This document shows positions 1 to 7,105 of a stretch of DNA of 64,000 bases, piece by piece. The stretch comes from Alistipes sp. (lineage in GTDB: Bacteria; Bacteroidota; Bacteroidia; Bacteroidales; Rikenellaceae). Location: NCBI GenBank assembly GCA_017379015.1, contig JAFNXN010000009.1, forward strand, positions 1 through 64,000, given 5' to 3'. Positions within the stretch are counted from its first letter, which is position 1. Every line of letters begins with the position of its first letter. Under the pieces are notes generated by a model. The model searched no databases and was not told the DNA's origin. It saw only the letters and a list, made by a program, of their open reading frames with translations. Position numbers and translations under genes: made by a program.

Positions 1-60
1 CCTAATCTCCCTAATCTCCCTAATCTCCCTAATCTCCTTAATCTCCTTAATCTCCCTAAC
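1..60. repeat. 9-bp tandem repeat array (CCTAATCTC)
   Basis: Six consecutive 9-bp copies run from the first base: four of CCTAATCTC, then two of CTTAATCTC, followed by a partial seventh that decays into CCTAACGTC. The array is cut by the window edge, so its full length is unknown. One strand is purely pyrimidine except for the AA step. It lies beyond the palindromic elements that follow nrdJ and no credible reading frame uses it. Its role is unknown. Confidence 0.85.
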
Positions 61-92
61 GTCCGCAGACGACCTCTTGTCTTGGAAATTTC

Positions 93-219
93 TTGATAGA
101 AGGTTGTAGATATAACCTTATATCAAAAAGTAAGATTTGAGTTTAGAGTAGTGCAGGAGTGGCGCTGACACGAGAAAGGGCGGATGGGACATACTTGACG
201 TATTTCCCATTCGCCCTTT
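93..219. repeat. palindromic stem-loop element, copy 1
   Basis: Two stem-loops. The first pairs TTGATAGAAGGTT (93-105) with AACCTTATATCAA (114-126), with one mismatch and an 8-nt loop. The second pairs AAAGGGCGGATGGGA (175-189) with TCCCATTCGCCCTTT (205-219), and an inner ATAC/GTAT stem (191-194, 200-203) closes a TTGAC loop. The first stem resembles the end sequences of the element at 258-382, and the second is the counterpart of that element's central hairpin. Probably a non-autonomous palindromic repeat or a structured RNA 3' end. No open reading frame is supported here. Confidence 0.7.
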
Positions 220-257
220 GGATCGTAAGGCCGTAAACATGGCTATACCACACACAA

Positions 258-382
258 TTTCTTGATAGAAGGTTGTAGATACAACGCTCGGCAAAAATGC
301 CACCGATGGGTAGTACTTGTGCGTACGTCCCATTGGTGGCACTTTTTGTTAGCGGAAGTAGATGCAACCTTATCTCAAGAAA
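258..382. repeat. palindromic stem-loop element, copy 2, abutting nrdJ stop
   Basis: The left arm TTTCTTGATAGAAGGTTG (258-275) is matched by the right arm GCAACCTTATCTCAAGAAA (364-382) in inverted orientation. Between them is a hairpin, AAAAATGCCACCGATGGG (293-310) with CCCATTGGTGGCACTTTTT (329-347), and an inner GTAC/GTAC stem (313-316, 323-326). The outer stem bases differ from copy 1 but still pair. The right arm ends exactly at the nrdJ stop codon (383-385), so in the nrdJ transcript this is the immediate 3' untranslated structure and could act as terminator or stabiliser. Confidence 0.75.
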
Positions 383-2935
383 TTAGCTGCATTTTGAATA
401 ACCACACGCCATACAAGTCAAACAACCATTCTGGTATGCCATATTCTCCTGACCACACTGTGGGCAGCAGCCCTTGCCACGAGTACCATCCTTGATATAC
501 TGCTTGAGAGCACGCTCAACACCATTCTTCCAAGTGTTAATAGTCTCAGAGTCGAGGTGCAGACCATCAACAAGCTGAACTACCTTGTCGATAGGCATGC
601 CGTAGCGAAGAACGCCCGAGATAAGCTTTGCGTAGTTCCAGAACTCCTCGTCGAACAGACGTGAGATACCTCCGATAGTATTGATATAACCGTAGCGATC
701 CTGATACTGGAAGTCGTAACGCTTAGAGCCATCCTTATCACGCACCTTGAGGATATTACCCTTAGTGATAGTCTTAGGGATATACATAGCATCCTCCTCG
801 ATCTTACCAGTGAAGATTTCGTAAGGGCGATCATCCTGCTTACCAACGAAGGCAATCCAATCCTCCGAGCCATTCTTGAAGCGCACGATGTCGGCAGGGA
901 TAGACTCAGGACGACGTATCGACTCAGAGCTTGAGCAGTTGCTCTTAGCACCCTCCTTACTCTTAAGATCGATCAACACACCATCGCGGCAACCATCGCG
1001 ATATACGGTGATACCCTTACATCCTGACTCCCACGCTGTGCGATATACATCGGCAACAAGCTCCTCAGAGACCTCATTAGGAAGGTTAACAGTTACCGAG
1101 ATCGAGTGATCTACCCACTTCTGGATAGCACCCTGCATCTTCACCTTTGCCACCCAGTCGATGTCGTTTGCTGTAGCCTTGTAGTATGGCGATGCTTTAA
1201 GCCACTCGTCGAGCTCCTCCTCAGAGATTGACTGTAGGCGTGAAATATCATAGCCGTTGATCTCCAACCACTTGAAAAACTGGTGGTGGTAAACGTAGTA
1301 CTCGATGAACTTCTCGCCAGTCTCGTCGACGAACGACGCCACCTGATCCTTATCCGAAGGGTTGATCTTGCGACGGCGCTTATATACTGGGCGGAATACT
1401 GGCTCAATACCAGATGTTGTCTGCGACATGAGCGATGTTGTTCCCGTAGGAGCAATAGTAAGCATCGCGATGTTACGGCGGCCATGCTTCTTCATCTGGT
1501 CACGAAGCTCAGGCGCAGCCTCGCAGATACGCTCGATCATAGGGTTACCCTGCTCCTTCTCGAAGTTGAATACGCCAAATGCGCCACGCTCCTTTGCCAT
1601 CTCAACAGAGGCACGATAAGCCTCCACAGCGAGTGTCTTGTGGACATTTACTGCAAAATCGATAGCCTCCTCCGAGCCATAGCGAAGACCCAACGCTGCC
1701 AACATATCGCCCTCGGCAGTGATGCCAAGACCTGTACGGCGACCCTTGAGAGCCATATCCTTGATCTTCTTCCACAACTCGAGCTCCACGCGACGCACAT
1801 CGTCATCCTCGGGATCCGATGCAATCTTACCGATGATGAGCTCAACCTTCTCAAGCTCGAGGTCGATAATATCATCCATAAGGCGCATAGCCTTAGCCAC
1901 ATGCTCCTTAAACTTCTCGAAGTTGAACTTAGCCGCCTTTGTAAATGGCTCATCAACATAGCTTAGGAGGTTGAGTGCTAAAAGACGGCAACTGTCGTAG
2001 GGGCACAATGGAATCTCGCCACAAGGGTTGGTAGATACTGTACGGAAGCCCTCATCGGCGTAGCAATCGGGCACACTCTCACGAATGATGGTATCCCAGA
2101 ACAATACACCAGGCTCGGCAGACTTCCACGCATTGTGGATAATCTTATTCCAGAGCTTCTTAGCATCAATATCCTGAGTGTATGATGGTGTTGCTGAGCC
2201 TACAGGGAACTGCTGACGGTATGACTCACCCGCCATCGCAGCACGCATAAACTCATCGTCGATCTTGATCGACACGTTAGCACCAGTAACCTTACCAGTG
2301 TCTACCTTAGCATCGATAAATCGCTCAGCATCAGGGTGCTTGATAAGCAACGATAGCATCAGCGCACCACGGCGACCATCCTGAGCTACCTCACGTGTAG
2401 AGTTTGAATAACGCTCCATGAATGGCACAATGCCGGTAGATGTTAGCGCCGAGTTAAGCACAGGGCTACCAGTAGGACGAATGTGAGAGAGATCATGTCC
2501 CACACCACCACGACGCTTCATAAGCTGCACCTGCTCCTCATCCATACGGAAGATACCTCCATACGAATCGGCAGGGTTCTTATGACCAATAACAAAGCAG
2601 TTAGAGAGCGATGCCACCTGAAGATTGTTACCAATACCAGTCATAGGACCACCCTGAGGTATCACATAGCGGAAGTGATCGAGCAGATCGAAAATATCTG
2701 CCTCAGAGAGCGGATTAGGATAGTTGTTCTCGATACGGGCAAGCTCGCGTGCAATACGCTCATGCATATCGCGAGGCGACGACTCGAAGATGTTGCCAAA
2801 CGAGTCTTTAAGAGCATACTTGCTCACCCACACCTGAGCAGCAAGATCATCACCCTTGAAATACTCCTTAGAGGCAGCAACTGCATCCTCGTACTTCACC
2901 GTCTTAAGTTGTTCATTTTTAGGCATCTGAGTCAT
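383..2935 (-). CDS. nrdJ: class II (adenosylcobalamin-dependent) ribonucleotide reductase
   Basis: Reduces ribonucleotides to deoxyribonucleotides in the cytoplasm, using adenosylcobalamin to generate the active-site thiyl radical, so no oxygen and no separate radical subunit are needed. The 850-residue protein has the catalytic N-x-C-x-E signature at Asn303, Cys305 and Glu307 in STNPCGEIPL, and a partner Cys113 in SLSNCFVIG. The C-terminus carries paired cysteines (CPQCGQ and CTCMACG, roughly residues 823-849) typical of NrdJ zinc-ribbon tails. ATG start at 2935. The upstream spacer to the fic terminator shows a small hairpin (3029-3042) but no recognisable cobalamin riboswitch. The 3' end runs straight into a palindromic element. 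No other reductase class is in the window. Confidence 0.95.
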   Translation of the reverse strand: MTQMPKNEQLKTVKYEDAVAASKEYFKGDDLAAQVWVSKYALKDSFGNIFESSPRDMHERIARELARIENNYPNPLSEADIFDLLDHFRYVIPQGGPMTGIGNNLQVASLSNCFVIGHKNPADSYGGIFRMDEEQVQLMKRRGGVGHDLSHIRPTGSPVLNSALTSTGIVPFMERYSNSTREVAQDGRRGALMLSLLIKHPDAERFIDAKVDTGKVTGANVSIKIDDEFMRAAMAGESYRQQFPVGSATPSYTQDIDAKKLWNKIIHNAWKSAEPGVLFWDTIIRESVPDCYADEGFRTVSTNPCGEIPLCPYDSCRLLALNLLSYVDEPFTKAAKFNFEKFKEHVAKAMRLMDDIIDLELEKVELIIGKIASDPEDDDVRRVELELWKKIKDMALKGRRTGLGITAEGDMLAALGLRYGSEEAIDFAVNVHKTLAVEAYRASVEMAKERGAFGVFNFEKEQGNPMIERICEAAPELRDQMKKHGRRNIAMLTIAPTGTTSLMSQTTSGIEPVFRPVYKRRRKINPSDKDQVASFVDETGEKFIEYYVYHHQFFKWLEINGYDISRLQSISEEELDEWLKASPYYKATANDIDWVAKVKMQGAIQKWVDHSISVTVNLPNEVSEELVADVYRTAWESGCKGITVYRDGCRDGVLIDLKSKEGAKSNCSSSESIRRPESIPADIVRFKNGSEDWIAFVGKQDDRPYEIFTGKIEEDAMYIPKTITKGNILKVRDKDGSKRYDFQYQDRYGYINTIGGISRLFDEEFWNYAKLISGVLRYGMPIDKVVQLVDGLHLDSETINTWKNGVERALKQYIKDGTRGKGCCPQCGQENMAYQNGCLTCMACGYSKCS

Positions 2936-3085
2936 ATCTTTATATATTTATTATTATCTTCTTCATCAGCTCAGCCGAAAACCACGCCATCGCTTTGTGC
3001 AAATGGGATATTTCAGGCATACAAAATTCGTGATTTTTCACGGGATAATCCCCCCAAACGACACTATTTTTTTGACACTTTATTC

Positions 3086-3126
3086 ACAAAAAACAAAAAG
3101 ACGCGCCACAGCTATCTGTAGCGCGT
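3086..3126 (-). terminator. intrinsic terminator of fic
   Basis: On the minus strand the near-perfect hairpin ACGCGCTACAG / CTGTGGCGCGT (3101-3126) is followed by CTTTTTGTTTTTTG. It sits just after the fic stop and separates fic from nrdJ, so nrdJ probably has its own promoter in 2936-3085. Confidence 0.85.
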
Positions 3127-3157
3127 ATTGGATTTTTTAATAGAAAAAAATTGGCTC

Positions 3158-4048
3158 TTAGATATACTCTATACGGAAGTAATCGAGCAACGCTTTGTAG
3201 TTATCCTGCGCCGTTAGACAGGTATCTCGAAGATACTCTTTTATTTGCGGCCACTGCTGCAAGCCTCGATAGTAGTAGAGTTTTAGTTGGTCTGTGATTA
3301 TAAACGGTACAATCCCATTTGCCAAGCACTCCTTAAACATTATCAATCGACCCACGCGACCATTACCATCCTGAAATGGATGTATAGCCTCAAAACGCTG
3401 ATGTAGGTCTATTATATCATCCAAACATTTAGTTTTCAACGCATTATACTCTTGCATAAGAATTTGCATCTCCTGCTTCACACGCTCTGGAGGAGTAGTT
3501 TCATTTCCACCCACCTCATTTGGAAGACGCTTATACTCGCCTACGGCAAACCACTCCTTACGACTATCCGATGTTCCAGACTTAAGCACCGCGTGCAGCT
3601 CTTTAATAAGAGCCTCCGAAAGCCTCTGCTCGGCACGCTCAATAATCATATCAACACAACGGAAGTGATTTGCGGTCTCTATAATATCATCAACTCTCAA
3701 GTTCTCGTTTGCAAAGCCAATCGTATTGGTTTCAAAGATATATCGTGTCTGGTCGTGCGTAAGACGGCTACCCTCAATATGGTTGGAGTTGTATGTAAGG
3801 TCTATCTGCGTGCGGTGGTATATACCGCCACTTAATCGCGCCTCTTTCTGCTCTCGCAAAGCGATAAGAAGTGGCGACTGCCTACACTTGTGCGAACTGC
3901 GCTGCGGGAGTAACGCATCCTTCGGAACGCTCCAAGTCTTACCAATAAGCACAGCACCCTCTATCTTACCCTTTGCACAATAGTTTCGTATTGTGCGCTC
4001 CGAAATACCATATTTATTGGCAAACTCCACAACTGATATATACTCCAT
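3158..4048 (-). CDS. Fic family protein with N-terminal DNA-binding domain
   Basis: A Fic-fold enzyme, by family an AMP-transferase acting on proteins in the cytoplasm; the target is unknown. Using ATG at 4048 (a GTG two codons upstream is less likely) the product has 296 residues. Residues 1-50 look like a MerR/excisionase-type winged helix (EYISVVEFANKYGISERTIR). The core motif HPFQDGNGR lies at about 223-231, with catalytic His and both Arg/Asn positions intact. SNHIEG at about 88-93 matches the (S/T)xxxE(G/N) inhibitory helix, so this is a self-inhibited class with the inhibitory motif N-terminal to the core. It is flanked by its own promoter/operator and a strong terminator. There is no adjacent small antitoxin gene, which fits the built-in inhibitor. 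Confidence 0.9.
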   Translation of the reverse strand: MEYISVVEFANKYGISERTIRNYCAKGKIEGAVLIGKTWSVPKDALLPQRSSHKCRQSPLLIALREQKEARLSGGIYHRTQIDLTYNSNHIEGSRLTHDQTRYIFETNTIGFANENLRVDDIIETANHFRCVDMIIERAEQRLSEALIKELHAVLKSGTSDSRKEWFAVGEYKRLPNEVGGNETTPPERVKQEMQILMQEYNALKTKCLDDIIDLHQRFEAIHPFQDGNGRVGRLIMFKECLANGIVPFIITDQLKLYYYRGLQQWPQIKEYLRDTCLTAQDNYKALLDYFRIEYI

Positions 4049-4056
4049 AACCACTC

Positions 4057-4121
4057 TATCGGCAAGTTTAGTTCAAAATCACGATGCAAATATAGTAAAA
4101 CCTGCCGATATCGGCAAATTT
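4057..4121 (-). promoter_or_regulatory. fic promoter with overlapping palindromic operator
   Basis: Minus-strand promoter: TATATTTG (-7, at 4088-4095) and a TTG (-33) about 20 nt upstream. Exactly between them lies the perfect palindrome TGCCGATATCGGCA (4103-4116). A related half-site, TATCGGCAAGTTT (4057-4069), recurs as TATCGGCAAATTT (4109-4121). A palindrome occupying the core-promoter spacer, plus a second half-site before the start codon, is the layout of a repressed promoter. The HTH domain of the Fic protein itself is the obvious candidate repressor (inference). Confidence 0.75.
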
Positions 4122-4155
4122 TAGGTGGTTAAATAAGTCTTCTACAGGTAAATAG

Positions 4156-4186
4156 TTGCTAATACAAAAATGTTTTGTTAATTTTG
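4156..4186 (+). promoter_or_regulatory. promoter driving the 6S-like RNA / lipoprotein
   Basis: TTG (4156-4158), 20-nt spacer, TAATTTTG (4179-4186): a good match to the Bacteroidota -33/-7 consensus. Transcription would begin near 4193, followed by a small hairpin (TGTC...GACA, 4190-4214) before the large structured RNA. It diverges from the fic promoter. Confidence 0.65.
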
Positions 4187-4225
4187 TATTGTCGGAGCTA
4201 CGCCTTCGGCTGACATATTATTGAT

Positions 4226-4430
4226 GAAAGTGTATTAGCTTTTATCCTTGACGCGAAATCTGGAAAATTTCACATTGACCAAGGAGAGCAACACACTCGT
4301 CACTCCGTATTGCATAGTCTGGGGTGTTCTATACCCTATGCTCAATACGAGTGTGGGGTATTGTTTATTTGGTCATAGGTATTCCAGAACCTCGCGGCAG
4401 ATAGACTAATCATCTCCACACTTTCTTTTT
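4226..4430 (+). ncRNA. structured RNA, 6S-like candidate
   Basis: The segment folds as one long rod. The closing stem is GAAAGTGTATTAG (4226-4238) with CTAAT (4406-4410) and ACACTTTC (4418-4425). Inside are GACCAA/TTGGTC (4277-4282, 4369-4374), a separate side hairpin CCTTG/CAAGG, and a terminal arm pairing CGTATTGCATAG (4306-4317) with CTATG (4336-4340) and CAATACG (4343-4349), capped by GGGGT/ATACCC. A T5 run (4426-4430) follows the closing stem, as in an intrinsic terminator. Size (about 205 nt), closed rod shape, internal bulges and absence of an ORF match 6S RNA, which binds RNA polymerase. tmRNA, RNase P and SRP signatures were not found. The alternative is a leader of the downstream lipoprotein. 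Confidence 0.55.
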
Positions 4431-4479
4431 ATACTAACCACCACATGGGAGATGCTACGGGATACAAACACATTTTATT

Positions 4480-4887
4480 ATGAAAAGAGCAACATCTATT
4501 ATCTCCGCGTTCTGCTTGGGACTATTTATCAGTATCGGCATCTTGGCCTGCGCTGTGGATGACTATGCTACGCCTAATGCAAATAATCCATCATCAGATT
4601 TACAGCTATGCAAGACGGAGAGAAATTATAATGGAGGATATGAACACGCAAATATATCATACGGAAATGATGGACGAATATCAACTATAACTATAATATG
4701 TAATGATGAGGCTGATGGTTATTCGGAATTCACAAATTATATCACATACGACACAAACAAGATAAAAATTTCAGCTAGAGAGAATAAATACATTTTTATT
4801 TTTAACAACGAGCTACATTCTTATTCAGCTGAAACAATAAACCATCAAGTATTACACTGCATATCATGGAGAAATATTCATTACTAA
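4480..4887 (+). CDS. small hypothetical lipoprotein
   Basis: A 135-residue protein I do not recognise. Residues 1-24 form a signal peptide ending in a lipobox (GILAC, Cys24) followed by AVDD, so it is probably a surface or periplasmic lipoprotein. The mature part is rich in Asn, Tyr, Ile and Thr, consistent with a small beta-rich fold. Its DNA is visibly more AT-rich than the neighbouring genes, suggesting recent acquisition or weak selection. It follows the structured RNA by about 50 nt and is closed by its own terminator. There is no separate obvious promoter, so read-through from 4156-4186 is possible. Confidence 0.7.
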   Translation: MKRATSIISAFCLGLFISIGILACAVDDYATPNANNPSSDLQLCKTERNYNGGYEHANISYGNDGRISTITIICNDEADGYSEFTNYITYDTNKIKISARENKYIFIFNNELHSYSAETINHQVLHCISWRNIHY

Positions 4888-4898
4888 CTAGAGCAAAT

Positions 4899-4940
4899 AA
4901 TAGGCGACAGAATCAAACAACTGTCGCCTATTTCATTTTA
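4899..4940. terminator. convergent (bidirectional) terminator
   Basis: Perfect 12-bp inverted repeat AATAGGCGACAG (4899-4910) / CTGTCGCCTATT (4921-4932) with a 10-nt loop, followed on the plus strand by TCATTTT and on the minus strand by ATTTGC. It separates the converging lipoprotein and PAP2 genes. Confidence 0.85.
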
Positions 4941-4956
4941 TATTCTCGCGCAAAGT

Positions 4957-5532
4957 TCACCTTTCAGTTTTCCCTTTAATCAAATGAAACAGTCCCACTC
5001 CGCAGAGTGCCGAGATAACACCTACACCAGCACCGAGGAGTATATCTTGAGGGAAGTGGCATGCTAGATATATTCGCGAGTAGCACACCACAAGGGCTAC
5101 AACAAGCGACAGAATGGAGAACCATCGTCGTTGGATAATAAGCGAGCTAAGTAGCGTTATCACCACAATGGTCGCCGCGTGAGCCGACACAGTGCCAAAC
5201 CTTCCAGCACGACCATAACCATTTGTAAAGGCCTCTATACCATCAGTATACATAGGGCGAGGACGTGCTGGCAACCAGCTAAACAGCTCTCCGAGAAGCC
5301 CCTGGTGCTTGAATATGCCCGCCACAACATCGGCAAGACCTATAGCAACACCCATCGCCACAAGAAAGGCGATAAGTCCTCGCCACGAGTAGTGTCGATA
5401 TACAATATATATAATAATAACATATAGTGGCAACCACACTAAGATGCCCGATATAAGACGCATCATAGCATCAAACCACTCTGTCCCATCAAAGTTAAGC
5501 AACTCGAAGAGTGCCCAATCCCATGTAGTCAT
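4957..5532 (-). CDS. PAP2-family membrane phosphatase
   Basis: A 191-residue integral membrane protein with several hydrophobic helices. PAP2 motifs are present: RPRP at 90-93 (motif 1 end), SAH at 116-118 (a PSGH variant with the catalytic His) and SRIYLACHFPQD at 152-163 (motif 3, His159 and Asp163). The family dephosphorylates lipid phosphates such as undecaprenyl pyrophosphate or phosphatidic acid at the outer face of the inner membrane. It is the last gene of the yrbG-SGNH-MBOAT unit, 23 nt after the MBOAT gene, so recycling of a lipid carrier used for glycan synthesis is a plausible role. The exact substrate is not readable from sequence. Confidence 0.88.
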   Translation of the reverse strand: MTTWDWALFELLNFDGTEWFDAMMRLISGILVWLPLYVIIIYIVYRHYSWRGLIAFLVAMGVAIGLADVVAGIFKHQGLLGELFSWLPARPRPMYTDGIEAFTNGYGRAGRFGTVSAHAATIVVITLLSSLIIQRRWFSILSLVVALVVCYSRIYLACHFPQDILLGAGVGVISALCGVGLFHLIKGKTER

Positions 5533-5555
5533 AGAGATACCCTCACACTTAATTA

Positions 5556-7079
5556 TTAAAATGCTGCATAGACAGGTAGACCACCACCATCACCTGCCAA
5601 CATCAGCTGACACTGCATAACCAGCCAGATGGCAACAACCATGATGACCAGCTGTCCAACAAAGCCCGAGCGCGTAACCCATCTATGGGCAACATCGTTC
5701 CACCTCTTAGGCAAGAAGTGCAGCGCATAGCCAATGAGCACCATGACAAGGCCAAAGCCCGCGCTATGCATAAGTGGAACAATATCCATAAATGCAAAGT
5801 TGCCAAAGATGCGTCCAAAGATGAGCGACACACCTGCCCAGTCATCGCAACAGAGCATCGTCCACGTAAGAGTGATAAAGTGGAAGAGGAAGAGCGAGGC
5901 TGGTATTCGCCAGTACCACTTCATCTGCTCGGCTGAGACCTTAGCACCAGGCACCCTCTCCAACCATAGTTTGTGAAGGGCAAGACCCAAGCCCTGCGCC
6001 ACACCCCACACCACGTAGGGCAGGTTTACCTTATGCCACAACGCACATACAAACATCGTTGCCGAGAGGTTGAGGTATGTGCGGAAACGACCCTTGCGAT
6101 TACCACCCAGCGAGATATAGACATAGTCGCGCAACCACGTTGAGAGCGACATGTGCCACCTACGCCAAAACTCGGTAATCGTCGCCGACTTATATGGAGC
6201 ATCGAAGTTGGGAGGTAACCTATAACCCATGACTAGGGCAATACCTATGGCAATATCGGAGTAACCCGAGAAGTCGCAATATAGACGGATGCCGAAGCCA
6301 TAGAGGGCAACAAGCATAACGACACCACTCTCGCCAAAATCTCCCGCCATAGCAGGAATAAGTAGCAGCGCGTCGATAGCCTTAGCGATGACGGCATACT
6401 TAACCATACCCGTGGCGATAAGTACCACGGCACGTCCCTGATCCTCGCGAGTAACAACAACCGTCTCGCGCTCAATCTGAGGTATAAACTCCTTGTTGCG
6501 CACCAATGGTCCTAAGAAGACCTTAGGGAAGAACGACAACAAGAAGAGGTAGTCGGTGAAGTGCTTAACGGGGCTAATCACTCCACGCGAGAGGTCTATA
6601 ACGTACGATATAGACTGAAAGACAAAGAACGACACACCCGCCGGCACGATGATCTCGCCAAAGTTAAGCGTACCACTACCGAAGATATTGTTAACAGCCT
6701 CCTCGAACAGACCTCCAGCCTTGAAGTAGGCAAGGATGCCGACGTTGAAGAGCATGCTGAGTGCAACCCATCCACGCGCGCCTCTGCCCGCAGCACGACG
6801 CTTAACGATGCGCCCACCGATAAGATAGTCGCTAATCGCCACAAAGAGCATCAACAACAGATAGAGCCCCGAGATCTTATAGTAGAAATAGAGCGATACG
6901 GCAACAACATACAATGTTCGCATTGCACGATTGTTGCGCACTGCCATATATCCTAAACCAAAGATTAGGAAGGCGAAGAGAAAGAATCCACTCGTAAGCG
7001 TCATCGGCGATGAGGCATCAAAGGCCAACATCTCGACGAGTTTACTCCACACCTCAGTATCGAACTTAAAGAAATCCAT
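5556..7079 (-). CDS. MBOAT family O-acyltransferase (AlgI/DltB-like)
   Basis: A polytopic membrane protein of the membrane-bound O-acyltransferase family, which passes acyl (commonly acetyl) groups across the inner membrane for modification of envelope glycans. From ATG 7079 it has 507 residues; a GTG seven codons upstream (7100) is an alternative. The family signature FWRRWHMSLSTWLRDYVYI lies near 304-323 and the putative catalytic His (ALWHKV) near 349. CDFSGYSDIAIG near 268-279 is also characteristic of AlgI-like proteins. It is immediately downstream of an SGNH-type protein, the usual partner that completes acyl transfer in the periplasm. The recipient polymer is unknown. Confidence 0.92.
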   Translation of the reverse strand: MDFFKFDTEVWSKLVEMLAFDASSPMTLTSGFFLFAFLIFGLGYMAVRNNRAMRTLYVVAVSLYFYYKISGLYLLLMLFVAISDYLIGGRIVKRRAAGRGARGWVALSMLFNVGILAYFKAGGLFEEAVNNIFGSGTLNFGEIIVPAGVSFFVFQSISYVIDLSRGVISPVKHFTDYLFLLSFFPKVFLGPLVRNKEFIPQIERETVVVTREDQGRAVVLIATGMVKYAVIAKAIDALLLIPAMAGDFGESGVVMLVALYGFGIRLYCDFSGYSDIAIGIALVMGYRLPPNFDAPYKSATITEFWRRWHMSLSTWLRDYVYISLGGNRKGRFRTYLNLSATMFVCALWHKVNLPYVVWGVAQGLGLALHKLWLERVPGAKVSAEQMKWYWRIPASLFLFHFITLTWTMLCCDDWAGVSLIFGRIFGNFAFMDIVPLMHSAGFGLVMVLIGYALHFLPKRWNDVAHRWVTRSGFVGQLVIMVVAIWLVMQCQLMLAGDGGGLPVYAAF

Positions 7080-7105
7080 GTTATCCCAATTAGTCGCCAC
7101 GAATA

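Noticed and set aside
1..60. Telomere-like or CRISPR-like array
   Set aside because: Units are contiguous 9-mers without spacers, and bacterial chromosomes of this type are circular; a simple tandem repeat is enough.
1283..1966. 227-residue open frame on the plus strand
   Set aside because: Antisense to nrdJ, low-complexity translation.
2936..3085. Cobalamin riboswitch upstream of nrdJ
   Set aside because: Length and motifs do not match; only a small CGTGA/TCACG hairpin (3029-3042) is visible.
4190..4430. Riboswitch for the lipoprotein
   Set aside because: No known ligand class fits, and the closed rod plus T-run is closer to 6S RNA; kept only as an alternative.
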